DNA of 64,000 nucleotides, taken from assembly GCF_000813845.1 (NCBI RefSeq), contig NZ_JWTB01000022.1, positions 1-64,000 on the forward strand, written 5' to 3'. A program made the position numbers and the translations under genes. The notes beneath the pieces are model-generated. The model saw only the letters and a list, made by a program, of their open reading frames with translations. It was not told the origin of the DNA and did not search any database. Origin of the DNA: Pseudarthrobacter phenanthrenivorans (lineage in GTDB: Bacteria; Actinomycetota; Actinomycetes; Actinomycetales; Micrococcaceae). Numbering within the stretch: the stretch's first letter is position 1; each line of letters begins with the position of its first letter. Shown piece by piece: positions 35,215-45,006 of the stretch.

Positions 35215-36684
35215 GTGGACTGGCTCTCGTGGTTCGATGCACCGGAGTACGAATTCGCGCGGCAGGTGCTGCAACGGGGTGTGGCAGCACTGTATTTCGT
35301 TGCGTTCCTGTCCACGCTGAACCAGTTTCCCGCCCTGCTCGGCGAGCGCGGGCTTCTCCCCGTGCCGGAATTCCTCGCCGCCTTCACCCGCCTGCGCCGG
35401 CCCACGCTGTTCCGCTGGCGGTACTCCGACCGGCTGCTGCGCGGTGTATGCTCCGCCGGCTTGGTGGTGTCGGCGCTGCTCGTGGCCGGCTTGCCGCAGG
35501 CGGGACCGCCCTGGGTGCCGCTGGCCGCGTTCCTGGCGCTCTGGCTGCTCTACATGTCGATCGTGAACGTGGGCCAGACGTTCTATGGCTTCGGCTGGGA
35601 AATGCTGCTCCTTGAGGCAGGCTTTACGGTGGCGTTCCTGGGGTCGAACCAGACGGAGCCGCCCCGGACCATCCTGATCCTGGTCGTGTGGCTGGTGTTC
35701 CGGCTGGAGTTCGGCGCGGGCATGATCAAGATCCGCGGCGGCCGGGAGTGGCGCGACCTGACGGCGTTGTACTACCACCATGAGACACAGCCCATGCCCG
35801 GACCGCTCAGCCGGCAGGCGCACCTCCTGCCCAAGCCACTGCACCGGATCGAGGTGGTGGGCAACCACATCGCCCAGCTGGTGGTGCCGTTCCTGCTCTT
35901 CGCGCCGCAGCCCGTGGCCAGCGTCGCGGCGGCGGTGGTGGTGGTTACCCAGCTCTGGCTGGTGGCGAGCGGAAATTTCGCCTGGCTGAACTGGATGGCA
36001 ATCGTGCTGGCGTTCGCGGCGGTCAGCGATCCCGTGGCACATGCCGTCATCCCGGCCATTCCCGCCGATTGGGATGCCGCCACGGGATGGCAGCGGCAAA
36101 CGCCGCCGTGGTGGCTGGCCGTCACCCTCGCGGCGTCAGTGCTGCTGCTGGTCCTGAGCTACTGGCCGCTGCGGAATTTGTTCTCCCGCCGCCAGCTCAT
36201 GAACGCCAGCTTCAACCGGTGGCAGCTGGTCAACGCCTACGGCGCGTTCGGCACGGTGACGAAGCAGCGCATCGAAATCGTTGTGGAGGGCACGCTGGAC
36301 GAGGACCCCGGCGACGGCGCGGACTGGCGTGAGTACGGTTTCAAGGGCAAGCCCGGTGACGTGCGCCGGATTCCCCGGCAGTGGGCCCCGTACCACCTGC
36401 GGCTGGACTGGCTGATGTGGTTCCTGCCCCTGCGGAGTGTGCATGAGGAGTGGTTCTACGCGTTCCTGGCCAAGCTCCTGGCGGCGGACCGGCAGGTGCT
36501 GCGGCTGCTGCGCCGTGATCCGTTCGACGGCGCCGCCCCGCGCTGGGTGCGGGTGCGCAGCTTCCACTACCGCTTCGCCACCCGGAAGGAGTTCCGGGAG
36601 ACCGGCAACCGGTGGGTGCGGACGCTGCTCTACGAACCCATTCCACCAACCTCGCTGCGGCGGTCCCCCGGCCGGCAGCGGTAA
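35215..36684 (+). CDS. Lipase maturation factor (LMF1) family membrane protein
   Basis: 489-aa polytopic protein with about eight membrane segments in residues 20-330, and a soluble C-terminal region rich in Trp and Tyr. Family blocks include GWEMLLLEAGFTVAFLG, LVFRLEFGAGMIKIRGG followed by EWRDLTALYYHHETQPMPGP, and the C-terminal PRQWAPYHLRLDWLMWFLPL. Vertebrate LMF1 matures lipases in the ER; the role in bacteria is not known. The GTG at 35215 fits the promoter spacing; an upstream ATG at 35143 would put the -10 inside the gene. It diverges from dxr. Confidence 0.85.
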   Translation: MDWLSWFDAPEYEFARQVLQRGVAALYFVAFLSTLNQFPALLGERGLLPVPEFLAAFTRLRRPTLFRWRYSDRLLRGVCSAGLVVSALLVAGLPQAGPPWVPLAAFLALWLLYMSIVNVGQTFYGFGWEMLLLEAGFTVAFLGSNQTEPPRTILILVVWLVFRLEFGAGMIKIRGGREWRDLTALYYHHETQPMPGPLSRQAHLLPKPLHRIEVVGNHIAQLVVPFLLFAPQPVASVAAAVVVVTQLWLVASGNFAWLNWMAIVLAFAAVSDPVAHAVIPAIPADWDAATGWQRQTPPWWLAVTLAASVLLLVLSYWPLRNLFSRRQLMNASFNRWQLVNAYGAFGTVTKQRIEIVVEGTLDEDPGDGADWREYGFKGKPGDVRRIPRQWAPYHLRLDWLMWFLPLRSVHEEWFYAFLAKLLAADRQVLRLLRRDPFDGAAPRWVRVRSFHYRFATRKEFRETGNRWVRTLLYEPIPPTSLRRSPGRQR

Positions 36685-36714
36685 CGGGCATCCGGGGGAA
36701 AGTTCCCGCCCGCG

Positions 36715-37554
36715 CTAGGCCTTTTCCGCTGCGCGGCGGATGATCTCCTGGGCGTGTTTGAGGATGGGCCCGTCAATCATCTTCCCCTGGTACCGGAAGA
36801 CTCCCGATCCGGCCGACGCCGCGGCATCCAGGAGGTCCTGTGCGGCAGCCACCTCCTCATCCGAGGGCGCGTAGGCCTTACGGACGACGGCGGCCTGGCT
36901 GGGGTGGATGCATGCCTTGGAGCTGAACCCGGAGGCCACAGCATCGGCGGCTTCGGCGGCCAGTCCATCAAGGTCCGGGATGTTCGTGTAAACGGCGTCT
37001 ACCGCTTCCTTGCCATGGGCGCGCGCGGCCAAAAGCACCGACGAGCGGGCGTGCAGCGCCACCGCCCGGTAACCGCCGTCGTCATTCCTGCTGGACGTGC
37101 CGCCCAGCGTGGCAAGCAGGTCCTCCGCGCCCCACATAAGGCCCACCACGTTGGGGGCAGCGGCGATGGCCGCGGCGTTGAGCACGCCGAGGGCTGTTTC
37201 ACACAGGGCGATCACCTGGTACCCCTCCAGCGCCTTGAGCTGTTCAGCCGATTCCGCTTTGGCCAGCATCACGGTCCGGTAGGGCGTGTGGGCGAGGCAG
37301 TGCAGGTCCTTTTCAAAGTCGTCGGTGCCAACCGGATTGACCCGGACGATGGTGCAGCTGGGTTGGAGCTCCGGCTCCACGCCGGTGGTGCCGAGCTGGG
37401 CGAGGATGGCACCGCGGGCACGCTGCTTGTCCGCCGGCGCCACCGCGTCTTCAAGGTCCAGGATGACGGCATCGGCGCGGGCGGCCGCCTTCTGGTAGCG
37501 CTCCGGCCGGTCGGCGGGGCAGAAGAGCAGCGCGGGTCCCATCACAAAAGTCAT
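36715..37554 (-). CDS. CitE-family CoA ester lyase (beta-hydroxyacyl-CoA lyase)
   Basis: 279-aa TIM-barrel lyase of the HpcH/CitE family: LFCPADRPERYQKAAARADAV, ILDLEDAVAP (metal-binding acid), RVNP, LCETALGVL, and GFSSKACIHPSQ. It is last in the leucine-type operon, after the MaoC gene, with a 4-nt ATGA overlap. The M. tuberculosis counterpart by position, Rv2498c, cleaves 3-hydroxy-3-methylglutaryl-CoA and citramalyl-CoA. No classical HMG-CoA lyase gene is present here, so this protein is the likely substitute. Confidence 0.88.
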   Translation of the reverse strand: MTFVMGPALLFCPADRPERYQKAAARADAVILDLEDAVAPADKQRARGAILAQLGTTGVEPELQPSCTIVRVNPVGTDDFEKDLHCLAHTPYRTVMLAKAESAEQLKALEGYQVIALCETALGVLNAAAIAAAPNVVGLMWGAEDLLATLGGTSSRNDDGGYRAVALHARSSVLLAARAHGKEAVDAVYTNIPDLDGLAAEAADAVASGFSSKACIHPSQAAVVRKAYAPSDEEVAAAQDLLDAAASAGSGVFRYQGKMIDGPILKHAQEIIRRAAEKA

Positions 37555-38150
37555 ACCGGCATTCTCTCCTGTCCGGTGCCCTGCGCCTTCACATGGGCGT
37601 CCCGGGTCCACATCAGGCAGCTGCGCGTGGCCCGGGCCACCACCGTTCCATCCTGGTTGCGTCCGGTGTGCTGCATGGTGGCGATCCCCTGTCCGGGGCG
37701 TGAAGCCGACAACCGCTTGCCGGTGATGACCGTCTCGGTGTAGAGCGTGTCCCCATGGTAAAGGGGACGCGGGAACGAAACGTCCGTCAGGCCCAGCTGG
37801 GCGATGATGGTCCCCTGGGTCAGCTGCGTCACCGACTGCCCCACCATGGTGGCCAGGGTGAACATGGAGTTCATCAGCCGCTGGCCGAAGGGCTGGCCCG
37901 CGCTCCAGGCGGCGTCCAGGTGCAGTGCCTGGGTGTTCATGGTGAGCGTGGTGAACAGGACGTTGTCCGTTTCCGTCACCGTGCGGCCCGGGCGGTGGGC
38001 ATATACCACGCCCTCCTCCAGTTCATCGAAGTACAGCCCGCGCTGTTCGACCACCCGCCGGCCGCCGCCCTGGCGGGTGCCCGTCCCGGTGCCGGCCCCG
38101 TTGGAATTTGTCCCGTTGGAATCCGTGCCGTTGGAATCCGTGCCGCTCAT
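37551..38150 (-). CDS. MaoC-like (R)-specific enoyl-CoA hydratase
   Basis: 199-aa hot-dog-fold hydratase. After a low-complexity N-terminus with a GTDSN repeat (residues 3-17) the domain reads [43 protein letters not shown] and [15 protein letters not shown]. It lies between scoB and the CitE-type gene, overlapping each by 4 nt. By position it matches M. tuberculosis Rv2499c and could hydrate 3-methylglutaconyl-CoA or itaconyl-CoA to the substrate of the CitE enzyme; this is inference. Confidence 0.85.
   Translation of the reverse strand: MSGTDSNGTDSNGTNSNGAGTGTGTRQGGGRRVVEQRGLYFDELEEGVVYAHRPGRTVTETDNVLFTTLTMNTQALHLDAAWSAGQPFGQRLMNSMFTLATMVGQSVTQLTQGTIIAQLGLTDVSFPRPLYHGDTLYTETVITGKRLSASRPGQGIATMQHTGRNQDGTVVARATRSCLMWTRDAHVKAQGTGQERMPV
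38101..38145. repeat. 15-bp in-frame tandem repeat at the MaoC N-terminus
   Basis: Three units of TTGGAATCCGTGCCG (38101-38115, 38116-38130, 38131-38145; the first is diverged). They encode the SNGTD repeat directly after the MaoC start. The period is a multiple of 3, as expected for a repeat inside coding sequence. Confidence 0.85.
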
Positions 38151-38929
38151 ACGGTGAGTTCCTGGTCTTCCTCGAAGAGGTCCGCGCCGGTAGCGGCCAC
38201 GACGTCCTCGGCGGAGACATTGGGGGCCAGTTCGCGCAGCACCAGGCGCGGGGAACCGCCGTCCTTGACGACGTCGATCACGGCCAGGTCCGTGATGATC
38301 CGGTCCACGCAGCCCTTCCCGGTCAGCGGCAGCGAGCACTCCTGGACGATCTTGGGGTTGCCGCTGCGGTCCACGTGCTCCATCATGACGATCACCCGCT
38401 TGGCCCCGAACACCAGGTCCATGGCTCCGCCCATTCCCTTGACCATCTTTCCGGGGATCATCCAGTTGGCCAGGTCCCCGTTGGCGGCAACCTCCATGGC
38501 GCCCAGGACGGCGAGGTCCACGTGGCCACCGCGGATCATGCCGAAGGAGGTTGCCGAGTCGAAGAACGCCGCCCCCCTGTTGACCGTCACGGTTTCCTTG
38601 CCGGCATTGATCAGGTCCGGGTCCACCGCGTCTTCGGCGGGGTAGGGCCCGACGCCGAGGATCCCGTTCTCGGAGTGCAGCACCACTTCCACCCCGTCCG
38701 GGATGTAGTTGGGAATCAGGGTGGGCATTCCGATGCCCAGGTTCACGTACTGTCCGTTGCGGAGCTCCCGGGCAACCCGGGCGGCCAGTTCGTTGCGGGT
38801 CCAGCCTTTGCTGTCGGCGGCGGACGCCTGGTCGCCTGGTCCGGCATGGCGCTGGGAACCCGCCCGGCGGTACTCCGGGCGGACGGCTTCGGGCCGCGGC
38901 GCTTCGGGGCTGTTGGGATCCATGCTCAT
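38147..38929 (-). CDS. scoB: 3-oxoacid CoA-transferase, subunit B
   Basis: 260-aa beta subunit of a succinyl-CoA:3-oxoacid-type transferase. The catalytic glutamate lies in [14 protein letters not shown]; other blocks are [15 protein letters not shown] and [14 protein letters not shown]. About 38 extra N-terminal residues are unstructured; an ATG two codons later is also possible. It overlaps scoA and the MaoC gene by 4 nt each. In leucine breakdown it would activate acetoacetate; with itaconate it could form itaconyl-CoA. Confidence 0.94.
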   Translation of the reverse strand: MSMDPNSPEAPRPEAVRPEYRRAGSQRHAGPGDQASAADSKGWTRNELAARVARELRNGQYVNLGIGMPTLIPNYIPDGVEVVLHSENGILGVGPYPAEDAVDPDLINAGKETVTVNRGAAFFDSATSFGMIRGGHVDLAVLGAMEVAANGDLANWMIPGKMVKGMGGAMDLVFGAKRVIVMMEHVDRSGNPKIVQECSLPLTGKGCVDRIITDLAVIDVVKDGGSPRLVLRELAPNVSAEDVVAATGADLFEEDQELTV

Positions 38930-39744
38930 GCTCCTGCCTGCTGGATGCTGCCCGGTGTTCTGCCGCCGGACGCTGCGCCCCCGGCAGTCTGCGCCGTCAG
39001 GGCGACGGTGCGTTTCTCGATCCGCTTCTCGCCGTCCTTTGCCAGGACCACGCGCTGGACGAAGATCCCCGGCGTATGGATGTGTTCGGGATCAAGTCCA
39101 CCGGGCTCCACGAGTTCCTCGACCTCGGCGATGGTGATCCTTCCGGCCATGGCACACAGCGGGTTGAAGTTCATCGCCGTGGCGTGGAAGACCAGGTTGC
39201 CGTGGCGGTCGCCCTTCCAGGCATGCACCAGCCCGAAGTCCGGGGTGAGGGACTCTTCCAGGACGTAGTCAACTCCCCCGAACGAGCGGACCTCCTTCGG
39301 GGCGGAGGCGACCGCTATGCCTCCGTTCGCGTCGTACTTCTGCGGCAGGCCGCCGTCGGACACCTGGGTGCCGACCCCAGCCTTGGTGTAGAAGGCCGGG
39401 ATGCCGGCGCCGCCGGCGCGCAGCTTCTCCGCCAGGGTGCCCTGTGGGGTCAGCACCACTTCGAGTTCACCGGCGAGGTACTGGCGGGCGAACTCCTTGT
39501 TTTCGCCCACGTAGGAGCTGATGGTGCGGCGGATGCGCCCGTCGCGGAGCAGGATGCCAAGCCCCCAGTCGTCTACGCCGCAGTTGTTGCTGACGGTTTC
39601 CAGGTTCGAGGTTCCGGCCCGGTGCAGGGCATCGATCAGGGCCACCGGGATCCCGCAGAGTCCGAAGCCGCCCACGGCCAGGGAGGCGCCGTCGGGGATG
39701 TCCGCGACGGCTTCATCGGCACTGGCAACAACCTTGTCAATCAT
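38926..39744 (-). CDS. scoA: 3-oxoacid CoA-transferase, subunit A
   Basis: 272-aa alpha subunit: the glycine-rich [34 protein letters not shown], and a C-terminal extension of about 20 Gly/Ala-rich residues. The ATG at 39744 has AGGA 6 nt upstream and is preferred over the adjacent ATG at 39747. It is followed by scoB with a 4-nt overlap, and preceded by the acyl-CoA dehydrogenase gene at 47 nt. Confidence 0.94.
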   Translation of the reverse strand: MIDKVVASADEAVADIPDGASLAVGGFGLCGIPVALIDALHRAGTSNLETVSNNCGVDDWGLGILLRDGRIRRTISSYVGENKEFARQYLAGELEVVLTPQGTLAEKLRAGGAGIPAFYTKAGVGTQVSDGGLPQKYDANGGIAVASAPKEVRSFGGVDYVLEESLTPDFGLVHAWKGDRHGNLVFHATAMNFNPLCAMAGRITIAEVEELVEPGGLDPEHIHTPGIFVQRVVLAKDGEKRIEKRTVALTAQTAGGAASGGRTPGSIQQAGA

Positions 39745-39791
39745 CATCGATCCTTTCAGGCCGGCTTCGTTGCCTGCCGCAGGTGCGGGGG

Positions 39792-40955
39792 CTACAGTCC
39801 CAGTTCGCGGGCGATCAGCATCAACTGGACCTCCGTGGTGCCCTCCCCCACTTCAAGGATCTTGGAGTCGCGGTAGTGGCGTGCCACGGTGAACTCGTTG
39901 ATGAAGCCATAGCCGCCGAATACCTGGGTGGCATCCCGCGCATTGTCCATGGCCGCCTCGCCTGCGACCATCTTAGCGATGGCTGCCTGGGTCTTGAACG
40001 GCTTCCCGGCGAGCATCCTGGCGGCAGCGTCGTAGTACGCCAGGCGGGCGGTGTGTGCCCGCGCCTCCATCCTGGCGATCTTGAACGAGATGGCCTGGTA
40101 CTTGCCGATTTCGCTGCCGAATGCGCGGCGCTCACGGGCGTACCGGACCGACAGGTCAACGCAGCCCTGCGCCGCGCCGGTGGCCAGGGCGGCGATGGCG
40201 ATGCGTCCTTCGTCCAGGATGGAGAGGAAGTTCGCGTAGCCGCGCCCCTCCGTGCCCAGCAGGTTTTCCTCCGGCACGCGGACGTCCTTGAGGGTCAGCG
40301 GGTGAGTGTCGGAGGCATTCCAGCCCACTTTGTTGTACGGCTTTTCGGCCTTGAAGCCGGGCGTGTCCGTGGGCACCAGGATGGTGGAGATCTCCTTCTT
40401 GACGCTGCCGTCCGCGCGTTCCGTTTCCCCCGTGACGGCCGTGACGGTGACCAGCCGGGTGATGTCCGTCCCGGAGTTGGTGATGAACTCCTTATTGCCG
40501 TTGATCACCCAGTTGCCGTCCTCGCGGCGGGCGTGGGTCTTGGTTCCGCCGGCATCCGAGCCCGCCTCCGGCTCGGTCAGCCCGAACCCGGCGAGCGCCT
40601 GGCCGGAGGCCAGCATGGGCAGCCATTCCTCTTTTTGCGCATCGGTGCCGAAGCGGTAGACGGGCATGGCACCCAGGGACACGCCCGCCTCGAGGGTGAT
40701 CGCCACGGACTGGTCCACGCGGCCGAGCTGCTCCAGGGCGAGGGCCAGGGCAAAGTAATCCCCGCCCATGCCGCCATATTCCTCCGGGAACGGCAGCCCG
40801 AACAGGCCCATCTCCGCCATCTGCTTCACCACTTCATACGGGAAGCTGTGCTCTTCGTCGTGCTTTGCCGAGACCGGGGCCACCACGTTGTCCGCGAAGT
40901 CCCGCACGGTGTCGCTGAGGTCCTGGTATTCCTCGTTGAGTTCAAAACCGGTCAT
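39792..40955 (-). CDS. Acyl-CoA dehydrogenase of the leucine-type operon
   Basis: 387-aa FAD flavoenzyme. Visible are FGLTEPEAGSDAGGTKT (FAD/substrate), ARERRAFGSEIGKYQAI, and QVFGGYGFINEF. The glutamate in GYGFINEF falls at the catalytic-base position of medium/short-chain dehydrogenases, whereas isovaleryl-CoA dehydrogenases use another position, so a strict isovaleryl assignment is not secure. AAGGAG lies 7 nt before the ATG. The gene is between the biotin carboxylase and scoA, in the place of M. tuberculosis fadE19. Confidence 0.92.
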   Translation of the reverse strand: MTGFELNEEYQDLSDTVRDFADNVVAPVSAKHDEEHSFPYEVVKQMAEMGLFGLPFPEEYGGMGGDYFALALALEQLGRVDQSVAITLEAGVSLGAMPVYRFGTDAQKEEWLPMLASGQALAGFGLTEPEAGSDAGGTKTHARREDGNWVINGNKEFITNSGTDITRLVTVTAVTGETERADGSVKKEISTILVPTDTPGFKAEKPYNKVGWNASDTHPLTLKDVRVPEENLLGTEGRGYANFLSILDEGRIAIAALATGAAQGCVDLSVRYARERRAFGSEIGKYQAISFKIARMEARAHTARLAYYDAAARMLAGKPFKTQAAIAKMVAGEAAMDNARDATQVFGGYGFINEFTVARHYRDSKILEVGEGTTEVQLMLIARELGL

Positions 40956-40957
40956 GG

Positions 40958-43246
40958 TCAGGCTCCTTCGCCTTGCTGTGCAGCTGAATCTGTCTCTATG
41001 GCTTGCGCTGTGTCCGTCGCCGGCGACGTGTCACTGGCGTCCGGCGTAGCGTCGGGGTGGATGGTGGCCAACACCTGGTCGGCCTTGACCAGGTCGCCGG
41101 TGCGGGCGCCCAGGTGGACCGTCCCTGCCAGCGGGGCCACCAGATGGTGTTCCATCTTCATGGCCTCCACGGACACCAGGACATCCCCGGCCTTGACCGC
41201 CTCCCCGTCGCTGACCGGGACGGCCACGACGGTCCCGGGCATCGGCGAGCGCACTTCGGGGTCGGCCGCGCCGTCCTTCCGCTGGATGGCAGCCAGCACC
41301 CGTTCCAGCCGCGCCTCGCGGGTCAGGACGTCCAGCCGGCAGGACCAGCCGGTATTGCCCAGGTAGAGCTGTTCGGGTCCGGCGGGAACGGGGTTGTCCC
41401 AGGCCGGGGCCCCAGGCCGTGTGTAGGCCGGTGCCAGCCGGTAGGCGTGGTGCTGGCCCTCCAGGTCAAGGTCGAAGCTTCGCCGGCTGGACCACAGCAG
41501 TGACGCCCGCATCCCGGGGCCGCCGTTGACGGCGACCACGGCGGTCCCTCCCCCGTTGGGGGTGCCGGTGACCTGGACGGTGGCCACGCCGCCGTCGGGC
41601 GTTCCCAGGCTGACGCGGCGCGGCGCCGGCTTCCCAAGGCGCCAGCCGCTGCGGTCCCGCCAGGGCCCGCTCCCCGTGGCAGGGTTGTCCTGGTCCTCCA
41701 AGGAGAGCGTGTACAGGGCGGCGGCCACCAGCTCCGCGTCGCCCACGCGCCGGAACTGCAGTCCTGGCAGTTTCCGCTCAATCAGCCCGGTATCCAGGCG
41801 GCCGGCCTGGACGTCGGGATCGCTGAGCAGCAGCCTCAGGTATTCGACATTGGTGTCGATGCCCAGCGCCGTGTAGCCGGACAGGGCCACGTCCAGGGTG
41901 GCGAGCGCGGCTGCACGGTCTTCACCCCAGGCAATGACCTTCGAGATCATGGGGTCATAGCTGGCCGAAAGCTCAAGCCCTTCCACCAGGGAGGAATCCA
42001 CCCGGACCCGGCCGGCGGCCTGGTCCGCTTCCGCGGGGGCCGGAGCGGTGGGCCGCCCCTTGGGCCCGGGCAGTTCGTCCAGCGCGAGCACCGTACCGGT
42101 GGACGGGAGGAAGTTCTTCTCCGGCACCTCCGCGTACACCCGGGCCTCCACGGCATGCCCGCTAAGCGTGACGTCGTCCTGCCGGAGCGTCAGTTCGGCA
42201 CCCGCGGCGATGCGCACCTGCCATTCCACCAGGTCGGTGTCCGTCACCATCTCGGTGACCGGGTGTTCCACCTGCAGCCGGGTGTTCATCTCCATGAAGA
42301 AGAACTCGTCCGGCGCATCGTCGGAGACCAGGAACTCCACGGTCCCAGCACCTGTGTAGGCCACGCTGCGGGCGGCGTTGCAGGCGGCTTCGCCGATCCG
42401 GGCACGCACGCCGGCCCCGTTGGGAAGGCTTTCCAGCAGGGGTGAGGGGGCTTCCTCAATGACTTTCTGGTGCCGGCGCTGAAGGGAGCATTCGCGCTCG
42501 CCGAGGTGGATGACGTTGCCGTGGCCGTCCGCCAGCACCTGGACTTCGATGTGCCGCGGTGTGGTCACCAGGCGTTCGAGGAAGAGGGTGTCGTCGCCGA
42601 AGGCGGCGGCCGCCACCCTGCGTGCTGTCACCAGGGCTGCGGGGAGGTCCTCCGCCGTGGTGACGGCCTGCATGCCCTTGCCCCCGCCGCCCGCCGACGG
42701 CTTGATCAGGAGGGGAAAGCCGACGGCGGCAGCCGCCTCTACGAGTTCGGCGTCGGTCATGCCGGGCTTGGCGATGCCCGGAACGACCGGCACACCGTAC
42801 CCGGCCACATGGTTCTTTGCCCGGATCTTGTCGCCCATGACGTTGAGCGCTTCCACGCCGGGGCCGATGAACGTGATGCCGGCCTTCTCCAGGGCGCGGG
42901 CGAAGTCCACGTTCTCGCTGAGGAACCCATAGCCGGGGTGGACGGCCTCGGCGCCGGACTCCCGGCAGGCCTGAATGATGGCGTCGGTATTCAGGTAGCT
43001 CTCGCTTGCCGCGGCGGGGCCGATCCGGACGGAAAGGTCGGCTTCCCGCACGTGGCGCGCTCCGGCGTCGGCATCGCTGTATACCGCTACGGAACGGATG
43101 CCGAGGCGGCGCAGGGTGCGGATGACGCGGCAGGCGATCTCGCCGCGGTTGGCCACCAGCACCGTGCTGAACAAGGGTCCGCTGGCGGCTCCGTCAGGGG
43201 CAGCAGCGCCGGCGGTGGCTGGATTTGTGGTGGTCTGCATGGTCAT
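40958..43246 (-). CDS. Acyl-CoA carboxylase, biotin carboxylase + biotin carrier subunit
   Basis: 762-aa alpha subunit, probably of 3-methylcrotonyl-CoA carboxylase (M. tuberculosis accA1 type). Domains in order: biotin carboxylase ([24 protein letters not shown]-grasp glycine loop [26 protein letters not shown]), a middle domain, and the carrier domain with biotinyl-lysine in EAMKMEH (near residue 696). The ATG at 43246 is one of two close starts (the other 43240). It lies 7 nt after the carboxyltransferase gene, so the two are coexpressed. Confidence 0.94.
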   Translation of the reverse strand: MTMQTTTNPATAGAAAPDGAASGPLFSTVLVANRGEIACRVIRTLRRLGIRSVAVYSDADAGARHVREADLSVRIGPAAASESYLNTDAIIQACRESGAEAVHPGYGFLSENVDFARALEKAGITFIGPGVEALNVMGDKIRAKNHVAGYGVPVVPGIAKPGMTDAELVEAAAAVGFPLLIKPSAGGGGKGMQAVTTAEDLPAALVTARRVAAAAFGDDTLFLERLVTTPRHIEVQVLADGHGNVIHLGERECSLQRRHQKVIEEAPSPLLESLPNGAGVRARIGEAACNAARSVAYTGAGTVEFLVSDDAPDEFFFMEMNTRLQVEHPVTEMVTDTDLVEWQVRIAAGAELTLRQDDVTLSGHAVEARVYAEVPEKNFLPSTGTVLALDELPGPKGRPTAPAPAEADQAAGRVRVDSSLVEGLELSASYDPMISKVIAWGEDRAAALATLDVALSGYTALGIDTNVEYLRLLLSDPDVQAGRLDTGLIERKLPGLQFRRVGDAELVAAALYTLSLEDQDNPATGSGPWRDRSGWRLGKPAPRRVSLGTPDGGVATVQVTGTPNGGGTAVVAVNGGPGMRASLLWSSRRSFDLDLEGQHHAYRLAPAYTRPGAPAWDNPVPAGPEQLYLGNTGWSCRLDVLTREARLERVLAAIQRKDGAADPEVRSPMPGTVVAVPVSDGEAVKAGDVLVSVEAMKMEHHLVAPLAGTVHLGARTGDLVKADQVLATIHPDATPDASDTSPATDTAQAIETDSAAQQGEGA

Positions 43247-43253
43247 TGCTGGC

Positions 43254-44861
43254 TCACATCCGGAAGAGGCCGAAGGAGGTCTCCGGCAAAGGGGTGCGGG
43301 AGACGACGTCGAGCGCCAGGCCCAGGATGGTGCGGGTATCGGCGGGATCGATGACGCCGTCATCCCAGAGCCGGGCCGTGGAGTAGTAGGGGCTGCCCTG
43401 TTCCTCGTACTGCCGCCGGATGGGGGCCTTGAACTCCTCTTCGTCCTGTTCCGGCCATTCATCGCCGGCGGCCTCGTACTGGTCCCGCTTCACGGTGGCC
43501 AGGACGCTGGCGGCCTGGTTTCCACCCATGACGGAAATCCGCGCGGCGGGCCACATCCACAGGAACCGCGGGGAGTAGGCCCGGCCGCACATGGAGTAGT
43601 TGCCGGCGCCAAAGGAGCCGCCGATGACCACGGTCAGTTTGGGGACCCGGGCGGTGGCAACGGCGGTGACCATCTTGGCGCCGTTCTTGGCGATGCCACC
43701 CTGCTCGGCGTCCCTGCCCACCATGAACCCGGAGATGTTCTGCAGGAACACCAGGGGGATGCCGCGCTGGTCGCACAGCTCGATGAAATGGGCGCCCTTA
43801 AGGGACGATTCGCTGAACAGCACCCCGTTGTTGGCCACGATTCCCACCGGGTGCCCCTCGATCCGGGCGAACCCCGTGACCAGGGTGGTGCCGTAGTCCT
43901 TCTTGAATTCGTGGAACCTGCTGCCGTCCACCAGCCGGGAGATGACCTCGTGGACGTCGTAGGGGGCGTTGACGTCCGTGGGCACGGCGCCATAGAGCCC
44001 ATCCGGGTCCAAGGCCGGTTCGACGGCTGGTTCCACCTGCCAGGCAGGGGCGGCGGGGGGCGGCAGGGTGGCCACGATGTCGCGGATGATCTGCAGGGCA
44101 TGTTCGTCGTTTTCGGCCAGGTGGTCCGTGACCCCGGAGACCCGGGAGTGCACGTCGCCGCCGCCCAGCTCCTCCGCCGTGACGATCTCGCCGATTGCAG
44201 CCTTCACCAGCGGCGGCCCGCCGAGGAAGATGGTGCCTTGGTTGCGGACGATGACGGTCTCGTCGCTCATGGCCGGGACGTAGGCTCCGCCGGCCGTGCA
44301 GGACCCCATGACGGCTGCGATCTGCGGGATCTTGGCGGCGGAGAGGCGGGCCTGGTTGTAGAAGATGCGGCCAAAGTGGTCCTTGTCCGGGAATACTTCA
44401 TCCTGCTTGGGCAGGAAAGCGCCGCCGGAGTCCACCAGGTAGATGCACGGCAGCCTGTTCTCCAGGGCGATCTCCTGGGCGCGGAGGTGCTTCTTCACCG
44501 TCATCGGGTAATAGGTGCCGCCCTTGACGGTTGCGTCATTCGAGATCACCAGGACCTGCCTGCCGTGGACCAGGCCAATGCCGGCGATGACCCCGGCGCC
44601 GGGCGCTTCGTCGTCGTACATTCCGTTGGCCGCCAGCGGCGCAATCTCCAGGAAGGGGCTTCCATCGTCCAGCAGCTGGTCGATCCGGTCGCGCGACAGG
44701 AGCTTGCCGCGGGCCATATGGCGCTCGCGCGACTTCTGCGGGCCGCCCAGTGCGGCGTCCGCCAGCCTTTTCCTCAGGTCCCCGGCGAGCGAGAGCTGCG
44801 CTTCCCGGTTGGTTCGGAAGGACTCGCTTGCTGCATCAAGCCGGGTGGCAAGGGTCTCCAT
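43254..44861 (-). CDS. Acyl-CoA carboxylase, carboxyltransferase subunit
   Basis: 535-aa beta subunit with the length and layout of 3-methylcrotonyl-CoA carboxylase beta (M. tuberculosis accD1 type). Landmarks are [67 protein letters not shown] and [19 protein letters not shown]. The ATG at 44861 has AAGGA 10 nt upstream; the in-frame extension to 44903 is not needed. It is the first gene of the minus-strand leucine-type operon and diverges from the TetR gene. Confidence 0.94.
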   Translation of the reverse strand: METLATRLDAASESFRTNREAQLSLAGDLRKRLADAALGGPQKSRERHMARGKLLSRDRIDQLLDDGSPFLEIAPLAANGMYDDEAPGAGVIAGIGLVHGRQVLVISNDATVKGGTYYPMTVKKHLRAQEIALENRLPCIYLVDSGGAFLPKQDEVFPDKDHFGRIFYNQARLSAAKIPQIAAVMGSCTAGGAYVPAMSDETVIVRNQGTIFLGGPPLVKAAIGEIVTAEELGGGDVHSRVSGVTDHLAENDEHALQIIRDIVATLPPPAAPAWQVEPAVEPALDPDGLYGAVPTDVNAPYDVHEVISRLVDGSRFHEFKKDYGTTLVTGFARIEGHPVGIVANNGVLFSESSLKGAHFIELCDQRGIPLVFLQNISGFMVGRDAEQGGIAKNGAKMVTAVATARVPKLTVVIGGSFGAGNYSMCGRAYSPRFLWMWPAARISVMGGNQAASVLATVKRDQYEAAGDEWPEQDEEEFKAPIRRQYEEQGSPYYSTARLWDDGVIDPADTRTILGLALDVVSRTPLPETSFGLFRM

Positions 44862-44920
44862 TGACGGTCCGTCCTTGTATTGACCGGGTGGCCTCAATGC
44901 CAACTCGGTTAGTGTCTAAT

Positions 44921-44936
44921 AACTGAAATTCAGGTT
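44921..44936. promoter_or_regulatory. Putative operator for the divergent TetR regulator
   Basis: AACTGAAATTCAGGTT contains the perfect palindrome CTGAA-A-TTCAG (44923-44933) with partly matching AAC/GTT flanks. It lies in the 145-nt gap between the carboxyltransferase gene and the divergent TetR gene, a common site for local repressors. Confidence 0.6.
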
Positions 44937-44949
44937 AGCCGCGATTAAC

Positions 44950-44965
44950 TGTGATGTCCAACACA
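44950..44965. promoter_or_regulatory. CRP/GlxR-like site, one mismatch
   Basis: TGTGA-TGTCCA-ACACA differs by one base from the CRP-family consensus TGTGA-N6-TCACA. It lies between the leucine-type operon and its TetR gene. TAGACT near 44978 could be the -10 of the TetR gene. Confidence 0.45.
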
Positions 44966-45006
44966 CCACCGGCTTGCTAGACTCTGCGTCGGTCCTAGGA
45001 GGAAAA

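Noticed and set aside
38101-38145. 15-bp repeat as another stop- or start-linked frame-shifting array
   Set aside because: Period is a multiple of 3 and it lies after the MaoC start inside coding sequence; an ordinary in-frame repeat.
43098-44864. 588-codon open frame opposite the carboxyltransferase gene
   Set aside because: Shadow of a gene with clear family motifs; no start signals.
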